From Lytechinus pictus (lineage: Eukaryota; Echinodermata; Echinoidea; Temnopleuroida; Toxopneustidae), in assembly GCF_037042905.1 (NCBI RefSeq), contig NC_087254.1:20299103-20363102 (forward strand): a DNA stretch of 64,000 nt. Direction: 5' to 3'. The translations under genes and the position numbers were made by a program. Under the pieces are notes generated by a model that did not search any database, was not told the DNA's origin, and saw only the letters and a list, made by a program, of their open reading frames with translations. This document shows, piece by piece, positions 24,004-35,637 of the stretch. Within the stretch, counting starts at the first letter, position 1. Every line of letters starts with the position of its first letter.

Positions 24004-24224
24004 TGATTTTTTTCACCAACAGTCAGTGATACAGATCACATATGGTACCGTATCTCAGTAGTAGAGGCCAATATGGGAGACTCTCTCCCATGAGAGAAAT
24101 TATCTCCAATATCAGAGACTTTTGTAAAGAATTTGGGTATCCAATTTCAGAGACTGTCTCCAGACAGTTTGGGAGACCAATTTCCTTAAAGTTTATATTT
24201 GCTGCTAAAGGATTACCTGTCCTT

Positions 24225-26851
24225 GTAGGTATGTGACAAAAAAAATGAAAATCATCAAATATGAATAAATTTGGTATCACTTGAAAGCTCTTAAAAAGAC
24301 CTTTAAAATGATACCAAGAACTTTAATTTTCATCAAGAAATTATAAAGTTATTCCAGTTTAAGTCGCACATATTCATCCAAATTTGTGGTCATTGTCTTT
24401 ATGTAATGTCAATGGAGTACAGAACCGATTTTTGTGACCATTTTGTGACCATTTTGAACCCAAGTCTTCAACAGGCTCTAACTTCTTTGTTTTTGAGCCC
24501 TATGAAGTAATTTAGGTATCAATGGAAAGGTGAGAGAAGGCTCAATTGACGTGCATCAATTCATCTTGTAATCTTTCTTATTCTGTTTAAAATAATTTCT
24601 TCTAATTAATTCTAATTAATTATGCAAACAGAAAATCACAATTACTCGCCTCTTTATTTTGCCAAATGAAGGTGATTATGATAGATAATTCATATAATTT
24701 AGTTGGCATCAAAACAGCATCATGTAGATAATTTCCTAATAAATGTGTCTAAAGTATTGTTTTTGTAATTTCTAATGTATTTATTTGTTTTTCTGATATA
24801 AATTACAAGCTCTTTTTCAACTTAGTATTGTAATTTTGTATGTACGGGGGTCCTTTTTTACATATAAAAAATTTCTTTTGTACTTTGTATGACCAAATAA
24901 AAATATGTGTGTTTTTTTCTGATGTATTTGATTGTTTCACCAATTCCTTATGTATTATATTGTTTCAACAATTTGTTATAATATGTAGCTTTTGATTTGA
25001 GAGACAATGGACATGTGATTACATTTTTTTAGAAGGAATGAGCAGCTGAGTGTAAAATATGTATGTAGAATTGTATGCAATTTATTTCAAGTATCAAGAA
25101 GGACGAAAATGAAGTTTTAATATATTCTATCAGTTGTCAATTTCTTAGATGTGTATACATACATTGTATTACAAAGGCCCTGTTTGAGCTCTCTTTTTAA
25201 AGAAAAATATATTCAAATTATTAGTCGAAGCCAAAAGAAAAGGAAAAGAGTGGTCTATTTCTTTCAAAACAAAACAAAAAGCAACCAGTAAAAATATATA
25301 ACAACAACAAAACAGACATCAAAGCTCCAAACAAGCACTAAAAACAAGAGAAACAAAAGTGACACAAAAACTTGTACCAATCCCATCCCCATTTTCCAAT
25401 TCAAAACACAACCCCCACCTGCACCCCTAAAAAAATAAAAGTGAATAAAAAAATAAATAGTACAATTAATAATAAAGAAAACATAAATACAGGAGTTATA
25501 CCCATCTGGAAATGAAATATCCTTTCCTCTGAGTTTTCATGTATTTTCTCATAAGAGTGAAAAAATTACAACAAACAAAAATAAACAACATCTAGTTCGT
25601 GCATTTTAATAAAAAAATCACATTTAAGATATTCTCCTTTCAAAAGCAAATCCAGTCTCCAAATATTGAAATATGACCCCCCCAAAAAATGAAAAAATAA
25701 ACAATACAATAATTTAAAAAAGAAACTTTAAAAAATATATAAAAAAAGAAACTAAAAAATAAACATAATTTTTGCATTTTAATTAAAAAGTCAACATTTA
25801 TGATATTCCCCTTTCAAAAGCAAATCCAGTCCCAAAATAATGAAACATGATTGAAAAGTTTCAAAACATTTTTTTTTTCTACAAAAGAAAAAAAAAACAC
25901 TATAGATTTTGCATTTTAATTTAATAAGTCAACATTAATATTCCACTTCCAAAAGAATCCAGTTTCCAAATGATAAAACATGATTGAACAATCAAAGTAA
26001 AACATGTTCATGTTGACTCTATAACCTTAGGAGGAAAGAATGTTTTTGTGACAAAATGTATATATTTAAATCAATATCAGAATAACAATCTACGGTATAA
26101 TGACAGACATTTTCAGAAAAAGGCACAATATTATCAAGTGAACAATTTAGATCCAGTTCAATCCAGCATGAACGACTCACTATCGACCACTCCCGTCACC
26201 AAGCCCTCCGCATCGGGTACCGGTAGCTCGACTGCCGAAAGACCGTCGGGAGCCCACCGCATCGGGCAGCTCGACTGCCGAGAGACCGGCTGTGACAAGG
26301 GTAGCTCGCTTCGCTTATATCTGGACTGCTTCACGATAGAATCTTTTGATTTGACATTTTTTGTAGATTTGAATATATTCTAAAACAATTTAGATACATA
26401 ATTGGATCGTAGTTCTACTTACCATAAAAAATTTTCGATCATTTGCGCATCCAAAAATCTGGACTGCTTCACGATAGAATCTTTTGATTTGACATTTTTT
26501 GTAGATTTGAATATATTCTAAAACAATTTAGATACATAATTGGATCGTAGTTCTACTTACCATAAAAAATTTTCTATCATTTGCGCATCCAAAAATTTGA
26601 TGAACTTTCAAGCTCCGATATCCACACTTCACAGGCGAGTATCCACATTGAAACTTATATGTACAGAAAGAGCACATTTTCAACTGTCTGTATCAAGGCA
26701 CGAGATTGCATCAACTATGTGCGCATGCGCATGAAACCCCATTTTCGATGAGCCGCCTAGACAGAGGCGATGCCACTTGCAGCAAAACCCGCGCGAAAAC
26801 CGTGCAGCCAAAACCAGCGCTCGTGATGCGCCCGTATTCGCACATACCTAG
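24225..26851. mobile_element. 2.6-kb insertion inside family E; short TIRs TAGGTATGTG
   Basis: It is inserted in the family E repeat between GGATTACCT and GGCAGCAAAT. The ends are GTAGGTATGTGAC (24225) and CACATACCTAG (26851), an inverted repeat of about 10 bases. TCCTT flanks both sides (24220-24224 and 26852-26856). The interior is A+T-rich. It has three related blocks at about 25600-25680, 25780-25850 and 25905-25985 (CAAAAGCAAATCCAGTC type) and a 137-base tandem duplication at 26322-26596. No transposase frame seen; the frame at 26048-26383 is unrecognised. Confidence 0.7.
26322..26596. repeat. 137-base tandem duplication
   Basis: Two nearly identical head-to-tail copies (about 26322-26458 and 26459-26596). 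Each begins CTGGACTGCTTCACGATAGA and ends TTGCGCATCCAAAAAT, with few mismatches, which implies a recent duplication. Confidence 0.9.
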
Positions 26852-27110
26852 TCCTTGGCAGCAAATAAAAATGTGATAGGCAGATTCCTCATGAAAAATT
26901 ATCCCTTTGCTTTTCACGTCTACTTTTGTTTTGATAAGGATTTTTGTTGTCATCCACACACAAAACAAATGGGCTTCTGACCTCAGTGAGACAAAATTTT
27001 GGGTGGAAAAAAATTACGCTTTTGTTGGTGTTGTTACTTTTGTTCTTTTGCAAAGCAAGTCTCCAATATGGGAGATTGTCTTCCATATTGGAGGGAGTAC
27101 ATGTTTTCAA

Positions 27111-28667
27111 AATCATAGCAGGTAAATTGTGCATCATAGATACTTAATTAAACCATAAAGACTATAGCATTCAATTGCTGAGATAATGAAATTAGAGGCC
27201 TATGAATAGTTCATTTCATGACTAAAAAATCACATGTCATGCTTGTGGATGTTATTATGGGTACCCCTGGGATATGAAATTTTAATACGAAAGTAAACCC
27301 TAACAGGGTTTTTGTGGAATGATGATAATTATACGTTTTTATGATTCCAAACATCAAAATATAGTTTAACATAAAAAATTGTTTAAATCTTTAGATACTG
27401 AAAAATATGATTTGACAAATTCTATACATAAATTAGAGATAAAATTTATCCAAATGTTAATAGGGGTCTGAAAACAACAAATACGACTCCAGTTATGGAT
27501 GGCCAGACGAGGTAGAATCTTTATTGATTCAGTTATTTTACTATTTCAAAATGAATGGTTTTGTGGCTTTTAATTATCAGTTTTTATAGTTTCTGTGCAT
27601 CGTAATTCTAATATTGAATAATCTATCCTACTTGTTTTGCAATGTAAACTTCCAAGATTGATTATGTAAGATTATAATTTTCAAATTTCGTGGCACTTTT
27701 GCTTGTTACCCCACGTGATGCCACATTGCCACTACACCATTAGGAAAGAAGTTAAGACAGGTTCGAAGGTGTCATAAATATTTAGTCAGGTTGTTGTCCC
27801 CGATCTTGGCAAAGAGGGCTTTGTGAAGCGGTAGCGGACAAGTAGCTCACTATCTCCGAGTTGGTCAAGAAGTTAGACGGTTAGTTAGTTATGACGGTGT
27901 TGAGAAACGGGACCCGGTGTGACAGTGCAGTGAGTGCTAGTCTATGTCTTTTTGTGTGGAAACGACCCACAATGAACAACAACAACATAGTCTATGTCCA
28001 CATGGTCTATGTACATGGGCATCGCTGCTGCAGATCAGGACCCCGTCTTACAAAGACTTACGATTGATCCAATCAACCACAACTATGGAGTCAGCAACGT
28101 CAATATCTAATAAATGCATGTTTGTTCAAAATATTTCCAAGAAGATATTCTATGCTTGTTTATTCATACATTCCCACAGACCAAAAGTTTTAAGCTTCAA
28201 GCCCTTCAGCATCATGAAGATGCTGACCATTTCTGCTTTGTCTGCGTCCTCTGACGTAGGGAGCTGCTACTTACTGGTAAAATCCAAGTTGATGTCTTGA
28301 TGAACTGTCTTGGTACAGCTGTATGCTGCATAGCTGGTGTTCCTATTCAAAGCTCTTAACATGAAATGAGGATAAGTTTCTTTGGAAGAATTCCATGACT
28401 CTGAGACTCACATTCTCCAAAGAGAAACATTTTTGATTTTCAAGCCAAGTAGCCTACTGAAGATCATGTTAAAGAAAACTGCTTTTATTTTCTTTTACTT
28501 TTTCAAAGCATTGACTTGCATTGACTGACCGATTGGGAAAAAAGTTGCAAGTTGATCTTAATGATTTCTTTTACAATAACCTGAATAGTTATATTGGCAG
28601 TTTTGCTAAATATGAGAAAATGGGTTCTACAGCTACAAAATTATGAGAGTGTATATAAGAATATAAT
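27111..28667. other. Intergenic region upstream of TMEM220
   Basis: No confident gene. The frame at 27944-28300 reads across what looks like a dispersed repeat (GATCAGGACCCCGTCTTACA, TTACGATTGATCCAATCAAC) and matches no protein family I know. A noncoding first exon of TMEM220 may be in this interval but cannot be located. Confidence 0.4.
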
Positions 28668-28853
28668 CAGGGGCCGCGGAACGGTTTTCAAAGTGGGGGG
28701 GGGGGGGGCTGAGCCAAAAGTGGGGGGACTGACCATGCAAAAACTCACAATCCTATGGTCATTTTTACGCTTTTGTACACGGTTTTGAAAAAAAGTGGGG
28801 GGGCTGAAGCCCCTCCAGTCCCCCCCCCCCCCCCCCCGCTTCCGCGGCCCCTG
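28668..28853. mobile_element. Small MITE (CAGGGGC termini) with 5-bp target duplication, copy 2
   Basis: The ends are CAGGGGCCGCGGAACGG and GCTTCCGCGGCCCCTG, flanked by ATAAT on both sides (28663-28667 and 28854-28858). The interior matches the copy at 9302-9446: GACCATGCAAAAA, TATGGTCATTTTTACG, and G/C tracts. It lies about 0.7 kb upstream of the first TMEM220 coding exon. Confidence 0.88.
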
Positions 28854-28858
28854 ATAAT

Positions 28859-29527
28859 GTTAAATCACTGGTTACCAGGGACAATGCAGATTTTATGTAT
28901 TATTGCACTCGATTCAACACATTCACTGAGAAATGTACAAAAATAAATTTTTATACATGGATTACTGAACCTTTCTCATTGTACCCACTGAATGAAGTAC
29001 AATCGTATGTATACAGAAAGTCTGAACAGGACTTGGTTCAAAGCCATCCTGATAACATTCTCTGATGGAATTCAGCCTTATAAGTTCAGGGTTTCTTTTT
29101 AAAATTCCTCTTAATTTTTACATATTTGTTGTTCCAAAGTGATATTGCTATGGATATATATGAACGAATTGTGTTGGACTGCAATATTTAGTAGTTCATG
29201 TAAATGAACAGAATGAACTGCAAACAATCCTTGACTAACTCTTATATTTTCTTAAAAACTGTCCTGTAAAAACACTTTTGGATTTTGACATAAAGAAACA
29301 AGGACTACTACAAGTTTCACTATCAAAGAAAAATTTTACAGGGAAAATTTTGTAAGTCCAAAGTGGAGTAGGGGTCTAAGTGTTAACTGCTTTTATAGGC
29401 TATCTTTGGTTTTGCCAGATTAACTTGATTTTAATATGGACTTAATTTCAATTGCTCTGAGAAGATATGTGGGGTTTGTTCATGTTTGGATGATATAAAG
29501 TTGATAACATCTTTTTCTTTGTACCAG
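28859..29527. other. A+T-rich sequence directly upstream of the TMEM220 first coding exon
   Basis: No repeat or gene is recognised. It ends in a pyrimidine-rich tract and TTTGTACCAG, a plausible splice acceptor, so this is probably intron between a noncoding first exon and the first coding exon of TMEM220. Confidence 0.45.
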
Positions 29528-29578
29528 CGGCCAGTACAGTACCACTTCCATATTGTGAAAGGTCATCTAGGGTCAAAG

Positions 29579-32500
29579 ATGGCCTCCGACACTGGTCCAG
29601 GACACAAGCTTCAGTATGGAGCACATAGCAGTGCTACTAAATTGTGGGTGCTGATCAACGTCATTACCTGTGTCTTCTTCACACTAGCAGGTTTAGTCCA
29701 GGTAAGACCCAGACATTAATCGCATCAGGGCACCAGCGTATGAAAGTTCCTTTTATGGTAAATTCTCATATCTGCACCTACATTGTGCTTTGACAACACC
29801 ACTAAAAGTTGTGCATCGGTATGGGCATGGCTGGTTCTAATCATTGATGTTGGCATATTTAGCTGAAAAAAATATTCCCAAAGTTTATTGAATTCTGAAA
29901 TGGGGGCCGCCTTCATTAATTTTTCAAGCATATAACTTCTTTCATACCCTACATCATAGAAAGGATATAGTAGAAATTTCCATGTTTTTTGAAAATGTAC
30001 AGTTAGAGTTTTTTTCAAGAAATATGTCTCAGCTTCATCTCCCCGTTGGCATACAGATTTTGGCAATTGAATTAATGCACATTTTTCCTCTTCCATCTCT
30101 GTCTTTGTTGCAGATTAATGACCAAGACCCATATTTATGGATGGTGAGTCAAATATATATCAGTTCATGTTCAAGTTGTGATATATTCAATTCAGTCTCA
30201 ACTGTAAATTTATAACCACAGATAAAAGGGGAAAACAACGTTTTCTGTTTGGGGTATTTTTTCTTGACTGAGTTCAATTCAATTATTTTTTATATTGATC
30301 TAAATGGTAATTGATGTGAACTATATTGCAACATACTGGGGTGTATTGAATATTTTTGGGGCTACATAATGGCTGGTAAATTTATATCAATATCATACCA
30401 GTACGGGACACAAACCACAGTATTTACCTCTTCTAGAATGAGATAGGAAATGGCAGGGAAAAACTTACACTCGGAGCGTGGGACAATTTCTCCTCAAAAT
30501 GCTCAAAAGAAGCCCTGGAAACAAAAAAAGAGTTCTGGAAATTCCCCAATTGTTGCAATGTTAAAGCTATCCAATGTTGCAGATTCAGGTAGTAAGTTGT
30601 GATTTAAAAAAAATTATTTTATTATTTTTGCCTGGGAAATGGTCACATTGTCTCTTATACAAAAATTTTTTTCTATAATGGTTACATTATGCTAAACAAT
30701 TGATATAGTTTGTATTTAAATTGTCCTAGTATTGACTAGGTATCTTGTAAAAGTTAAATGCTTTCATTATCTGAATGAGTTTTAAAGGGGAAGTTCACCC
30801 TGAAGAAAAGTCTGTGGTAAAAATAGCAGAAAAATAATAAAAAATATTGGTGAAGGTTTGAGGAAAATCCACTGAAGATTAAGAAAATTATTAGTTTTGA
30901 ATTTGTGACGTCATAAACGAGCAGCTGGCCCATATGTTATGTAATATAAAATGCATGAATTTTAATAGTTCCTTTTGACTCAGTTTTGTTTTCTTTTAAG
31001 GAATGGTTTGTAATGATTTGTCTATTGATATACTGAAGGTATATAAAAACCATTTTAAGTTTTCTGAGAAAATGACATTTCATTGATTTTTTTTATCATA
31101 CGCTATGTAGGAAAGCTGCTCGCATATGACTAAAAAAGTCTAATGATTAACCCTAATTCTCCCGGGGGGGGGGGGCCATTATGGCCCCCCCCTCGACAAT
31201 TTTCGCGATATATCTGCTGCGCAAATTTTTTTGACCTCGCCGCTCACTGACTTTTTACTTTCAAGTCTCGCGCAAATTTTGAGACCAAATTTGTGACGCC
31301 CGGGTACGTGGTTACAACATTACGCAACATTATGTAAGTGCATGTCAGACCCAAAATTGCTCATAAACGTGATTTCATGTACAAATCCAATGCAAATTGT
31401 GTATTTGGCCAAAATTCATAAATGTATCATTATTTCTACTTTTAATGATTAAACTTAATTAATTTTGCCTTGTTTATGATCAGAATTAAGTCTGGAACTA
31501 TTTCCATCGAAAAAACAATAAAAAACAAAAAGTAAAAAAACAAAGAAATACATAAGAAATTCAAAAAACAATAAAATACATAAGAAATCGGTCTTTGTAC
31601 CAGAATTTTTTTCATTCACAATTGTTAGGAATGCTATAAAGAATATTTTCACCAAAAAATAGCATTCTAGGAGCTTTATTTAGTGAATCAGAGCAAAAAG
31701 TATGATTTCATGAATAAATTAGCATAATTAATTCATATAAAATAAAAATATATGAATTCAGTGAAATATACCAATGCAACTGCGTAGATTACGTCATTCT
31801 CTACCATCATGCAAATTTTTGTTGTGATCGCGCAATCCACGGCTGAGATCTTAAGGGGGGCCATAATGGCCCCCCCCCCCCCCCCCCCCCCCCGGGAATG
31901 ACAAGAATCAAAATACCCCGGGAGATTGAGGGTTAAACTTCAAATTACTTTTTTTATTCCTTTGATGAATTTTTCTCAAACCTTCAGCAATATTTTCTAT
32001 TCTTTTTCCTGCTATTTTTACAATAAACTTTTTTTCAGGGTGAACTTCCTTTTTAAAATATGCAATCAGTGTAATGAAAAGTATTGAATGATCTTATTTT
32101 CCCTCAACAGCCTGTGTACCTCATACCAGCTGCACTGTGTTTCTCAATTGTTTGGAATGCTGATATTGTTGGTAAGAACTGGAATTACCATTTGGTTGAA
32201 TTCTACTTTCTGCCCTTTCACACAGTAAAAAAAAAATCATAATTTGAATGATGATTTCAGTGAAAAATAAATAGGCTAATGACTTATTTTTAGCACATGT
32301 GAAGCCAAACTAGTACCCCGAACGCTATTAATCACGAATTCAAATTCTACTCTGGAAGTGAATTCCAGTTAAGTTTCACTCAAACTATGGTATAAATTTT
32401 CCGTGTGAAAGGTCCGATGATTCTAAAGACAAATTGCAATCATCATTACAATGATTAAGATTCACATGTGAAAAGTCTAATACCAGGTTTGGTCTCCTCC

Positions 32501-34841
32501 CATAAGGATAACCTTACTCAGTCTTCATGATTGATATAGGTCCATTCATTACAAACATGTTCATGAAGTAGTTCCTTGCTAGGCTCCTATTGGCTCCTTT
32601 TATAAAGGTGTGCATTAAGTGACGCACGACTGGAACATGTTTTTACATGCTAATTCAGCTACGTCGGGATCTATCATTTACCACAAAAAGGGTCACCAGT
32701 CAATATGTGATGTCATTTGTGACATACAGCTTTATGAAATACCGAACTGGAAGAGAAACATTTTATAAATACTAATCTCTCAATACCAAATAAGGCATTT
32801 TTTTTCCACAGTCAAATTTTTAGGGTCCACAGAAATTTTGCTGACTTAGAATAAATTTGACTTAAAAGAGGTATAATGCATAATCTGGCCTTAAAAAAAA
32901 ATGCTTTCACTTTTGGTGAGTACTCGACTTATGGAAGGTCGACTTCTGTAAGTTAACCTGTATGCCTATTCCAATGCAGGCTATGAATGCATTGATTGTT
33001 CATTCATTTTCCCTTCTCTTTGATCATCTTTTCATTTCAGAGAAGGGTTGGTGGAGGATGATAGCTGTCGGACATCTCATTGCTTGTTTTATCTGTACGT
33101 GTGTTTTAGGAGCAATGGTTATTCATTATATGGAAGATAGAGTTATGAATCCTCTAAGATATGAAGAAGGAAGGTGAGTTTATTCTTATTATTAAACCGT
33201 TTCCTGCCTGAAGTGGGTGGTCCTTAAATCCTGTAGGGATGACATGATTTATTTGGCAACAGGTTTACTTTATATCCAGCTGGGTTGACAACGTCCATTG
33301 CCATACATTATAGATTCAAGCAATTGTATCAAATAGTTTTAAAGCTGAAAGAAGTGTTGACAACCCCCCCCCCCAAAAAAAAAAAGGTCTTCAACATTTT
33401 TTTTTTTTGGGGGGGGGATGTTGGGTACAAAATAAATTAAGGGGGGTTTGAACACCTGTAACCACCACCTGCGTACGTACTGACTACTACTACTACTACT
33501 ACTTCTACTACTTCTACTACTACTTCTACTACTACTAATGATTTAATTAATTTTGATGGCAATCTTCAAACAGTTCTATCTTTCTTTTCTCTTGCGCCAT
33601 TCTACAGATTAAAGATAATTGAAAGTATTTACAGCAAACGTTGATTTCATGAGAAAGTCTCTTAAACGAATATTTATTGTATCATAGATCTAGGTCTGAT
33701 ACAATTACTAACTGATCTTTAATAATAATAATGATTACTTCTTATTAAAGTGCGTTTTCAAAAGTTGACTTTGATGGATCATGAAGTATAAGGGAAAAAC
33801 GATAACACAGAAGATCACCAACACAGACATTATTGATTTGTAAAGGGCCAGCCATTTGCTTGAATTCAAGCTTGTTTTGCTAATTTCTCGGAATTTTCAT
33901 ACAACTTCTCTTATTATTTAGTTTATACATGTATATGTAGAGATGTTTTCTCCAGAGCAACTCTCTATACAACTCTATTGTTAATAATTGATTCTATTTG
34001 TATTTTTGATTATCTTTGCAGGGAGCTTAGTGGTGTCTTGATAGTGGATGTCTGGTTAATAATCTGCTTATGTCGTTGTTGTGGAGTAGTTAAAAAGTAA
34101 GTGTGATATTTTTCCCTCGGATGGCAAAAAGGAGCTTGTGAGTGTGTGTGTGTATTTGAGTTTTGTCAGACGTGTATCAATCAGATATGATTATTTACGT
34201 CTGGGACCGACCTTTAACGTCACCATCCGAAAGACGTGACCAGGGCTCGAACCTCTGCATCAATTTGTAACTTCCCCACATAGCTTGGATTACAGGCGCA
34301 CGCCACAACGCCCAGTTGTGATATTTTCTTTAAACAATTAAATAGTATGTCATTGTAATTGTTGATACAGTTCCTTCATGTCTTGGCTGACATATATCTC
34401 TTTTAGTAAGTGTAAATACATGAATTTAAAGATGATCACACCACGTTCAAGTTGGTTGATATGGTACTTGTTTTTCCCCAATAGAATGTGGTATTGTTTT
34501 TTTGATCAGATGTTTGAGTGTGATGAGCATTACCAACAAAATGCAATAATTTCTGAAAAAGAATTAGCCTACTTATGCTTAGTATTCATAAGTGTGCTAT
34601 TGCTATATATTTATCAGAATGTAGATTTTTTTTTGTATTACAAGAAAGTTTTTAATGTACGTAAGTTTTAAGACTTATCTATTGACCGTTTTTCTTTTAA
34701 TTTCTTTCTTATAACAGTGGTACATCAACAGGGCAGATCAGCGTGGTTATGTGGCTAACACTCATCATTAGTCTAATGCCGATTGTCTTCTGGGGGATGT
34801 GCTGCTTCTCACGGTTCAACCATTGCATGGACATGTGGTGA
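29579..34841 (+). CDS. TMEM220: Transmembrane protein 220 homolog
   Basis: Coding exons are 29579-29701, 30114-30143, 32111-32171, 33041-33173, 34022-34096 and 34718-34841, with consistent phases 0, 0, 1, 2, 2. Donors are GTAAG/GTGAGT and every acceptor is AG. The product is 181 aa; the human protein is about 160. The start (AAGATGG) follows an acceptor near 29527; a longer in-frame start at 29486 lies upstream of that acceptor. Family hallmarks: ...FFTLAGLVQ then INDQDPYLWM in place of the human VNDPD segment, a GHL...C helix, and EEGRELSGVLIVDVWLIIC, which matches the human EEGRELSG block. About five hydrophobic helices are visible (near 21-41, 51-70, 79-101, 123-138, 147-170). Function is unknown for the family; it is an integral membrane protein. 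Exon 2 is only 30 bases. Confidence 0.93.
30783..32057. mobile_element. Foldback element family C in TMEM220 intron 2, with nested TTAA element
   Basis: It begins TTTAAAGGGGAAGTTCACCC near 30782 and ends AGGGTGAACTTCCTTTTTAAA near 32057. Inner pairs include GAAGGTTTGAGGAAAA against TTCTCAAACCTTCAG. TGACGTCA lies at 30906-30913. It is interrupted at a TTAA by a 782-base element (31151-31932). Without that insertion the element would be about 490 bases. Confidence 0.85.
31151..31932. mobile_element. TTAA-flanked MITE family F (CCCTAATTCTCCCGGG termini), copy 1
   Basis: It is flanked by TTAA on both sides (31147-31150 and 31933-31936). The ends are CCCTAATTCTCCCGGGG and CCCCGGGAGATTGAGGG. Subterminal blocks are a G tract, CCATTATGG and a C tract, at each end. 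The interior is A+T-rich with CATAAGAAAT phrases. Length 782 bases, non-coding. TTAA target sites are typical of the piggyBac group. It is nested inside the family C foldback. Confidence 0.88.
34138..34318 (-). mobile_element. SINE with 7SL/Alu-like head, in TMEM220 intron 5
   Basis: Read on the minus strand the head is CTGGGCGTTGTGGCGTGCGC, then CTGTAATCCAAGCTATGTGG. It lines up with the 5' Alu domain of 7SL RNA (GGGCGCGGTGGCGCGTGCC, TGTAGTCCCAGCTA) over about 45 bases with roughly 80% identity by eye. A B-box-like GGTTCGAGCCCTGG follows near 34255-34240. The body has TTCGGATGGTGACGTTAAA and GGTCGGTCCC, common in marine invertebrate SINEs, and the element ends in a CA-rich microsatellite near 34140. 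A tRNA-derived head is the alternative. Confidence 0.65.
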
Positions 34842-35074
34842 CTAGTCCCCTCCTCTTGGTCAGGTTAGCCGCTAAGACCAAGAACTATTCCTCATCATTA
34901 TCCCCTCATGAGGGCCATGATGCAACGATCGGACCTTCCACTGCAGTATTCTTGGACAATGTTCACCATGTATTTGTATATATTTGAAATAGTACTTGCA
35001 GCATCCATTATTTTGGGATTCAATCTTGAATAGTTCCGATCCCGCGTTGGATACATTGCACAGCAAGACGCATA

Positions 35075-35637
35075 CATTCGTAATTCCGAAGCTTCGTTAT
35101 TCCGAAGGTTCGGATATTCCGAAGGTTCGTATTTCCGAAGGTTCGTAATTCCGAAGGTTCGTTAGTCCGAAAACGAAATGAGGTTCGTAATTCCGAAGGT
35201 TCGTTAGTCCGAAAAAGAAATGAGGTTCGTAATTCCGAAGGTTCGTTAATCCGAAAAAGAAATGAGCTTCGTAATTCCGAAGGTTCGTTAGTCCGAAAAC
35301 TAAATGATTAACTAACCATATTTCGTTTTCGGACTAACGAACTTCGGAACAACGAACCTTATTTCGTTTTCGGATTAACGAACCTTCGGAACATCGAACC
35401 TTATTTCGTTTTCGGATCAACGAACCTTCGGAACATCGAACCTTATTTCGTTTTCGGATTATCGAACCTTCGGAATAACGAATCTTCGGAATAACGCCAC
35501 AAATGTTCGGATTAACGAACCCTTTTACGTTTTCGGATTAACGAACATCGAGGTATAGGCAATTTGCTTGTTTCGGAATTACGAACCTTCGGAATAAAGA
35601 ACCTTCGGAATTACGAACCTTCGGAATTACGAAGTGT
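35075..35637. repeat. Self-complementary TTCG/CGAA repeat array
   Basis: A dense array of TTCGTAATTCCGAAGG, TTCGTTAGTCCGAAAACGAA and related words. From 35075 to about 35305 one orientation dominates; from about 35318 to 35637 the reverse complement dominates (TTCGTTTTCGGACTAACGAA, CGAACCTTCGG). Units are about 40-50 bases, and the two halves can pair to form a long hairpin. It starts about 235 bases beyond the TMEM220 stop and may lie in that 3' UTR. Confidence 0.92.

Larger units (their letters stand above)
24058..27110. mobile_element. Repeat family E copy, split by a 2.6-kb insertion
   Basis: The left half (24058-24218) has GCCAATATGGGAGAC, TTGTAAAGAATTTGGGTATC, CAATTTCAGAGACTGTCTCC and TGCTGCTAAAGGATTACCT. 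The right half (26857-27110) has GCAGCAAATAAAAATGTGAT, TCATGAAAAATTA, ATGGGCTTCTGACCTCAGTG and TCTCCAATATGGGAGA. The unbroken order of these blocks is seen at 45291-45733, which shows that this copy is interrupted. Confidence 0.85.

Noticed and set aside
27944-28300. 118-codon frame upstream of TMEM220
   Set aside because: No domain recognised, and the DNA reads like a dispersed repeat; no exon boundaries consistent with a gene.
29486-29578. N-terminal extension of TMEM220 (MDDIKLITSF...)
   Set aside because: TTTGTACCAG near 29527 looks like the acceptor of this exon; the extension precedes it.
35075-35637. CRISPR array reading of the regular TTCG repeats
   Set aside because: Eukaryotic context, no unique spacers, no cas genes; units are self-complementary and vary throughout.
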